From Luscinia megarhynchos (lineage: Eukaryota > Chordata > Aves > Passeriformes > Turdidae), in the NCBI GenBank assembly GCA_034336665.1, contig CM067584.1, positions 1 through 64,000 on the forward strand: a stretch of DNA of 64,000 nucleotides, written 5' to 3'. This document shows positions 58,650 through 64,000 of this stretch, one piece after another. The translations under genes and the position numbers were made by a program. Position 1 is the stretch's first letter, and each line of letters opens with the position of its first letter. The notes beneath the pieces are model-generated. The model was not told the origin of the DNA. It saw only the letters and a program-made list of their open reading frames with translations, and made no database searches.

Positions 58650-59580
58650 TCTGCCCCGCAACTAAGGGCGTGGAGACCCCACCGATGAGTCCGCTCCATG
58701 GAGACCCCCCCCAGCCCACACCAAGGTAAGCACAGAGACAACTCAGCTCCTCCCCGTATTAGGAAGATGGAGATGGCCCGGCCCCCCCATAGCAGCGCAA
58801 CGGGAACGAAGGGCGCGGAGACCCCACCAGAGACGGCTCCGCTCCACGGACACCACCCGAGCCACACCAAGGTAAGCACAGGGACAACGCAGCTCCTCCC
58901 CAGTAATGGGTGAAGGACGGAGATGGTCTGGGCCCTCCATAATGACAGAGCGGCAACAATGGGCGCGGAGACCCCACCAGAGACTGCTCCGCTCCACGGG
59001 AGCACCCCAGCCCACACCAAGGTAAGCACGGAGACCACCCGACCCCCTCCATGGCGGAGGAGGACGGACATGACCTGGCCCCCTCATTCCCACAGTGGGC
59101 GAAGATGGAGACGATCCTGCCCCCCCAATAGTGGAGAAGCGGCAACGAAGGGCGCGGAGACCCCACCGATGACTCCGCTCCACGGAGACCACCCCTGCCC
59201 ACACCAAGGTAAGCACGAACAGAGACCCCCGGCCCCCTCCCAGTAAGGGGAAGTGGGCGGAGATGATCCTGCTCCCTTAATCCTCACAGTGGGCGAGGAC
59301 GGAGGTGACCCAGCCCCCGCTTAGCCGAGGAGCCGCAACGAAGGGCGCGGAGACCCCACCCCTGACTCCGCTTCACAGAGACCACCCCACCCACACCAAG
59401 GTAAGCATGAACAGAGACCCCCGGCCCCTCCCAGTAAGGGGAGGAGGACGGGGATAACCTGACCCTTCCTCCCCACACAGGTCGAGGGTGGAGACCACTC
59501 GGCCCCTCCGTCCCGGCGGAGGACCGAGACCGTCGGGCCCCTCCATCCCGGAGGATGACCGAGGCAGTCCGGTCGCCACC
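58650..59580 (+). repeat. Tandem repeat with recurrent 5' splice-site matches, five units
   Basis: Units of about 145-193 bp each contain GGGCGYGGAGACCCCACC and ACACCAAGGTAAGCA. AAGGTAAG occurs at 58723, 58869, 59019, 59206 and 59398. Each is a near-perfect U1-type donor. No matching acceptors could be assigned by eye. Confidence 0.8.
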
Positions 59581-59600
59581 CACTAGGGGTGGAGGCTTGG

Positions 59601-61640
59601 AGTAAACCCTAACCTCTCCGTAGCTGGAGGAGGGAGAAGAAAAGGATCCCTATCGCGAGTAAGGTGATGATGATGAAGCCCCAGCTCCTCCGTAGTGGAG
59701 GACAGAGACAATCCTGGCCGCCCTCAGTAAGATGAGGAGAATGGAGGCCACCCGGTGCCCCCAAAGGGAAAGATGAGACCCCAAAAAAGGAGGTGGACAG
59801 AGACTCCCCCACCCCCTGTGGCAGGAGGATGGAGACCCCCTGTCACTCTTGCAGGGTGAGAAGGATGGAGACCCCCAATGGGCAGGGATACTTCCCTAGA
59901 ACCCCTCCAGGCATCCCCCGAGCCGAGAGGGACAGAGACCTGTTGAGCATTCCCCAAGCTCTGGACAGCATAAATTTAGCAGAAATAATTTCACAACACA
60001 TTTACAAATCTCTTCATGCTTTGGCTGATATTGACTCTCCCAAGGAGTCCCTTGAGATGAAAATGCAAACAAATCACAACCCCCCCAGCCCTCCCCCGGG
60101 GTGAGGAGCAGGGATGGCCCGGGGTGGTCTCCACCCTTGTCATACCTGGGGCGTGCTGGGGGGGCTCCACCCCTGTATTGTGGGGGGATCAGTGGTGGCT
60201 GTAGGTGATTTTGTCCTTCTTCCCCCGGGGATTCAGTGCCCCTGGGGCTGCTGGAGATGCTTCTGGGGTTTGGGGATGGGGGTGTGTCTGCTGCTGTCGT
60301 GTCTGCTGCTGTCGTGCTGAGGGATTCTCAGGATGTCACCCCTTTTAAAGGAGGGAAACAGGGACCATCCAACCCCCCCTTTATGGGAGGAGGACGGAGA
60401 GGAAGAGTGATAAAACGGAGAGTGACCCTCCCTGGGCCTCCTCAGATCTGTGACAGTTGGAGAGGCCCCCAGTTCCCCAGCATGAGAGTGACAGATGCCC
60501 CAGACCTCCAAAACATTTCCCAAAGCCAGAGGGATGGGCTTTGAACTGAGCATCTCGGGGCACCAGCTGAATTGAGATTGCCAGAAATCATAATCAACAG
60601 CAGATAAGATAATTTGGCTTTTGGCTGCTGATAATTTGGCATTTGGCTGCTGATAACTTGGCTGATCTTGACTCTCCCAATGAGGGACTTGCAATGAAAA
60701 TGCAACTAAACCACAACCCCCAGGGCAGGGAGCACTGGACAGCCCAGAGATCACTTCCATCCCTATCACACTTTTGTTGAGCCTTGAAGTGATGGCCAGG
60801 CTTCAAGGCTTCAGTTGTTTTGTGAGTTAAGAGGCACAGGGACACCCCCCTGAGTCCCTCTAAAGTGTCTTCCAGTGTGAGATGGACAGAGACCCCTCGA
60901 GCAGTTACTGGGCTCTGGATGAAATGAAAATAAAACTGACAGAGATCTGACAACTCATAGCGGACTTGGACTGATTATTTGAGTGTGGACAAGGTCAAAT
61001 CTAAAGAGTGATATGGGTTTTGTTTAATGGTAAATGTCAGGTTGAGGGAGGGGGGGGGGGAAAAGACGGCGGGGGAAACGAGAGTGGCAGGAAGATTAGG
61101 CAGAAAAAGCCAGAGATGCTTCTCAGCAGAGCTCTGGGCTTGGCTTTTTGGATTCATTCTTCTCCCTCAGCCTTGTGCTGCCAGAATGGGCAAAAAGTCC
61201 TTCCTGGCAATGGCTGAGGACTTGGGAAGGAGCTGGAATTGGGGCTGGGATGGGAGTTAGAGTTGGAATTGGGGTTGGGTGTAAGGTCAGGGTTAAATGT
61301 GGGATTTAGTTTAGGAAGGGGCTGGAATTTGGGCTGGGTTTGAGGTCAGCATTAACCCTAACCCAGCCCCATTTCTGGGGTGCCCAAACCCAGGGGGAGA
61401 AGTCTCTGAGGGTCCCAGCCCCCTTTCTGGTGGTCCCAAGCCTCCATGGGACGGGGTGTGTCTGTTGGGAACAGGGATTCTCGGGAATTTTGGGTCTACC
61501 TGTTGCCTTCTCACTTGTTAATAAAGCATTGTTATTTTTTCACTTTCATCTCTTCGTATTCATTTCTTGCTGAGAGAAAGGGATTGTTGGAATCATAAAG
61601 GGGGTAGCTCAGGCCAGTAAGTGCTCCTGTCAGTTTTCTC
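59601..61640. other. Diverged repeat DNA without a recognisable gene
   Basis: Old, purine-biased repeat DNA with GATGGAGACCCC-like phrases similar to the P repeat. A block near 60012-60080 recurs at 60653-60720 (GACTCTCCCAA and GAAAATGCAA words). Small tandems occur: GTCTGCTGCTGTC twice near 60285-60318 and a 23-bp unit near 60605-60660. A G-run is at 61047-61058 and an AATAAAG at about 61520. No coding region is supported. Confidence 0.55.
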
Positions 61641-61734
61641 TTTTCAGGATGATGACAGATTCATCCTGTGTCTCATGTGCAGGGGCCCCAGCGCCATTTC
61701 TGCGGGTGCCCAGGCTCATTCCAGGGGTGTCCTG

Positions 61735-61925
61735 GTGCATGGGGTGGGATCTCTGGGGGTCCCAGCCCCATTCTAGGGGTGCCCAGGGGCAGGGAGTGGT
61801 GTCTCTGGGGGGTCCCAGCCCCATTCTGGGGTGCCGAGGTGCATGGGAAAGGATCTCTGGGGGGTCTCAGCCCCATTCCAGGAGTGCCCGGGTGCATGGG
61901 GCGGCGCCTCTGGGGGTCTCAGCCG
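61735..61925. repeat. G/C-rich minisatellite upstream of MOB1A
   Basis: About four imperfect units of 50-57 bp with the words CTCTGGGGGTC and CAGCCCCATTC. It lies just before the CpG-rich promoter. Confidence 0.75.
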
Positions 61926-62016
61926 CGCTCTTGGCGCTCATTTCTTACCCACCCCCCCCACGTGAGCGTGGCCATAGCAACCAGGCTCAGGGCGGGGCCA
62001 CGCCCCCTCCGCGAGC

Positions 62017-62026
62017 TCTCGCGAGA
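62017..62026. promoter_or_regulatory. TCTCGCGAGA palindrome
   Basis: A perfect 10-base palindrome known from vertebrate CpG-island promoters, where BANP binds it. It lies about 430 bases before the MOB1A ATG. Seen directly; the role is from established knowledge. Confidence 0.75.
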
Positions 62027-62104
62027 GTTGGTGGCGCGGGCGGGTTCCATCGGGAGCCGCCGCCGCTACCTCAGCGCGGTCCGGCTCGGCTCGGCTCGAT
62101 CCGC

Positions 62105-62430
62105 TCTCTCAGCCCGGCCCCGCTTCCCTCAGCCCTTCCCTTTCCCTCAGTCCGTTCCCTCAGCCTTTCCTGTTCCCTCAGCCCTTCCCGCTTCCCTCAG
62201 TCCGCTCCCTCAGCCTTTTCTGTTCCCTCAGCCCTTCCTGCTCCCTCAGCCCGTTCCCTCAGCCCTCTCCGCTCCCGCACCCCGGCCTCTCTTCCTTCCG
62301 CCCGATCCCTCAGCCCTTCCAGATCCCCAGTCCGTCTCCCCTTCTCTCTCCCTCAGCCCATTTCCGCTGCCCTCAGTTCATTACCACTCTTCTCAGTCTT
62401 CTCACCCCATTTCCTCTGCCCTCAGCCCTG
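62105..62430 (+). repeat. CCCTCAG pyrimidine repeat in the MOB1A 5' UTR
   Basis: CCCTCAG recurs more than ten times at spacings of about 10-25 bases in a pyrimidine-rich stretch. Each copy resembles a 3' splice acceptor. Open frames through it are low-complexity Ser/Pro/Leu and not credible proteins. Confidence 0.8.
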
Positions 62431-62446
62431 CCTGCCCCATCTCGCC

Positions 62447-62460
62447 ATGAGCTTCCTTTT
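62447..62460 (+). CDS. MOB1A: MOB1A coding exon 1
   Basis: The ATG at 62447 in a good context (GCCATGA) encodes Met-Ser-Phe-Leu-Phe, the conserved start of MOB1 proteins; 14 coding bases, then a GTGAGT donor at 62461. MOB1 proteins bind and activate the LATS/NDR kinases in the Hippo pathway, in cytoplasm and nucleus. Splicing to exon 2 joins codon 5 in phase. This is the only plausible intact cellular gene in the window; the rest of its exons lie beyond the right end. Confidence 0.85.
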
Positions 62461-63093
62461 GTGAGTGTCCGGGTTGCCCTCAGGGGAGGCTCCTGAGGGG
62501 TTTTAGGGGAGGGAAAAGGGGCTGGGGAAGGTTATGGGTGGGGAATCGTTTGAGGAGGGATGGAGGGTTTTCTTTGAGGGGGTTGAGGAGGGGAACGATT
62601 TTGGGGGAGGCTGTGAGGGTGCCGTGGGGAGAGGCTGAAGGGAGTCACTGAGGGGAGTGCTGGGCTTTGAGGGGAAGATCTGGGGACTCCAGGAGCTGAG
62701 GAAGGCACAGAGGCCTCTTTGGGGAAGGTTTAAGTGGAGTGGTTTGTGCTGTGTGGAGAGGAGCAGTCCTTGAAAAGAACCCTCAGGAGTGAATGTACCA
62801 GGGAATCCTCAGCTGTGGGGCAACTGTAACAGGACCAGAGGAAACGGCCTCAAGTTGCACCAGGGGACGTTTAGATTGGATTTTAGGGGAAATTTCTTGG
62901 CTGCAAGGGTTGGAAAGGCTGCCAGGGCAGCGATGGAGTCCCCATCCCAAAGGGTGTCCCAGACACAGCTGGATGTGGCACTCAAGGAGTGGTGACCCTG
63001 GGGACGCTGGACTCGATGATCTTGGGGATCTTTTCCAACCATGCTGATTTAACGGTTCTCTGGCAAACTGGAAATTCTTCTCCCCCTTCTCAG
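62461..63093 (+). other. MOB1A: MOB1A intron 1
   Basis: 633 bp, from GTGAGT to a pyrimidine tract ending TTCTCAG. A stretch near 62780-63050 (AACAGGACCAGAGGAAACGG ... GATCTTGGGGATC) resembles a short CR1-type or host repeat end, but I cannot place it firmly. No other gene is seen. Confidence 0.8.
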
Positions 63094-63260
63094 TGGGAAC
63101 CGCTCTTCAAAAACATTCAAGCCAAAGAAGAACATTCCAGAAGGATCCCACCAGTATGAGCTCCTCAAACACGCCGAGGCCACACTGGGCAGCGGCAACT
63201 TGCGGCAGGCCGTGATGCTGCCCGAGGGGGAGGACCTCAACGAGTGGATTGCTGTCAACA
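63094..63260 (+). CDS. MOB1A: MOB1A coding exon 2
   Basis: 167 coding bases between a CAG acceptor (63091-63093) and a GTGAGT donor (63261). With exon 1 it gives the first 60 codons of MOB1: a basic Lys-Thr-Phe-Lys-Pro-Lys-Lys segment, then the highly conserved helix leading to Leu-Pro-Glu-Gly-Glu-Asp and Asn-Glu-Trp-Ile. Gln after Asn-Leu-Arg and Ile after Glu-Trp fit MOB1A; from known vertebrate proteins MOB1B has Met and Val there. The phase ends with one base of the next codon. No frameshift or stop is present. The zinc-binding core is encoded by later exons outside the window. Confidence 0.93.
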
Positions 63261-64000
63261 GTGAGTCCTCTGAGAGAGGGAAAACCCCAAAACCTCGGGG
63301 TTTATCCTCAAACCCCTGAATTCCCCAGGCCGGGGTGGCTGAGGTGGGATAAAAGCAGCGGAAGCAGGGCCCACGTCAGGGGGATGTTGTGCAAGGAGGA
63401 AGAGACAAAGCTGCACCAAAGCTGCACCGTTGTGGTTTTGGGGTGGGTTTTTAGTAGTTCAGGCTCACAGAGGGAATTTTGGTTTGTGAGTGGTTATTTT
63501 CGGGAGTTAGAAAATCAGCACCGTTGGCTGTAAAAGCTGCAGCACAAATGATCCAGAGAGAAAGTGGAGCTCCATTTCCTCCAAACTCGAGGATTGTGGA
63601 GTTTTTTCTTTTGTTTTCTGTTTCCAGATCCAGTTTGGTTTGAGCAGCTGCTCCCCCTGGCCTTGACCTTTGCTTCTTCGGAGGTTAGAGAGGAAAAAAA
63701 AGTAATTTTGAGCAAGGAATGTAGAGATCCAGGCCAGGAGTGCTCAGCCTGAGGAAGGTCTGTCCTGTATTACCAAATCCATCAGGTTTTGAGGAAGCTA
63801 AACCTACTTTTTCCATGGAATGCTAAGTGGAGCTGAGGGTGAAAAATCCAAATCAATCCAAATTGCTGAGATGTCTGGAAATTGGGTGATGTAGCTTTGG
63901 TTTTGCCAAGACTTTAGTGGGACACTGACAGGAAGCCCTGGGAGGTTCTGCAGCCTTGCTGTGCTCACACCTGGCTCAGCCCAGGGCACTTTCCCTTTGC
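63261..64000 (+). other. MOB1A: MOB1A intron 2 (partial)
   Basis: It starts with GTGAGTCC and runs to the window end without an acceptor plus MOB1-like exon. No repeat or gene is recognised. Confidence 0.75.

Larger units (their letters stand above)
57415..59600 (+). repeat. P repeat, copy 9 (inverted, with promoter and tandem exon-like units)
   Basis: This is the only P copy on the plus strand. It reads GAAAGAGACCCTGCGG after the LTR, then the AT-richer block with AATAAA signals (57910 and 58069), the promoter, and five tandem units downstream. It faces MOB1A, about 3.9 kb upstream of its ATG. The right end is gradual. Confidence 0.7.
61960..62446 (+). promoter_or_regulatory. MOB1A: MOB1A CpG-rich promoter and 5' untranslated region
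   Basis: CpG density rises sharply here, with GGGCGGGGCC and CACGCCCCC boxes and a TCTCGCGAGA palindrome, but no TATA box: the layout of a broadly expressed host gene. The transcription start probably lies between about 62030 and 62110; it cannot be fixed from sequence. The part up to the ATG is filled by a CCCTCAG repeat. Confidence 0.7.

Noticed and set aside
61240..61385. Telomere-like sequence (CCCTAACCC, GGGGTTGGG words)
   Set aside because: Only isolated imperfect words; no run of TTAGGG units.
61649..62464. Two overlapping frames of about 260-270 codons before MOB1A
   Set aside because: They are low-complexity Ser/Pro/Leu translations of minisatellites and the MOB1A 5' UTR; the MOB1A ATG lies in them in context, with conserved exon 2 supporting a different gene model.

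Overview
The window looks like genomic DNA of a songbird or a close relative. The evidence is a recognisable host gene start (the first two coding exons of MOB1A, a Hippo-pathway kinase activator, at the right end), 3' ends of CR1 LINEs (the dominant avian LINE), and stacked endogenous retroviruses of ERVL (class III) and gammaretrovirus-like (class I, here ERV1) type. Species and chromosome cannot be read from the sequence. Family names were assigned by eye from motifs; no database was searched.

Layout. From 1 to 57186 the DNA is almost entirely repeats, and they follow one recurring order: CR1 end (minus) - P repeat (minus) - ERVL provirus or solo LTR (plus) - P repeat (minus) - an ERVK-like LTR (minus) - a spacer of 350-380 bp - an ERV1 provirus or solo LTR (plus) - next CR1 end. 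'P repeat' is a working name for a GC-rich composite repeat that I do not recognise. Three ERVL proviruses are present: A (1985-8570), D (21222-27800) and E (48743-55945), plus an ERVL solo LTR at 32815-33396. Two ERV1 proviruses are present: B (12135-20342, no 3' LTR) and C (35987-46785), plus an ERV1 solo LTR at 30325-30929. Two more LTRs landed inside proviruses: one in the leader of C (37867-38586) and one in the gag of E (50088-50691). Both have 5-bp target-site duplications, and an empty site can be read in a sister copy.

At 57187 the orientation flips. A broken P repeat on the minus strand meets a partial ERVK-like LTR and a P repeat on the plus strand (57187-59600). That last P copy carries an intact-looking CCAAT/GC-box/TATA promoter and a tandem array of units, each with a strong 5' splice-site match. 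Older, diverged repeat DNA follows (59601-61640), then minisatellites, then the CpG-rich MOB1A promoter with a TCTCGCGAGA palindrome, coding exon 1 (62447-62460), intron 1, coding exon 2 (63094-63260) and part of intron 2.

How it may work together. All retroviral gag, pol and env genes seen are broken by stops, frameshifts or deletions, so I see no intact provirus. Every provirus lies on the plus strand, while four of the five visible P promoters point to the minus strand, so their transcripts would run antisense through the proviruses. This resembles a retrovirus-derived antisense or piRNA-type locus, but that is inference. The array clearly changed recently by duplication, LTR-LTR recombination and probably gene conversion.
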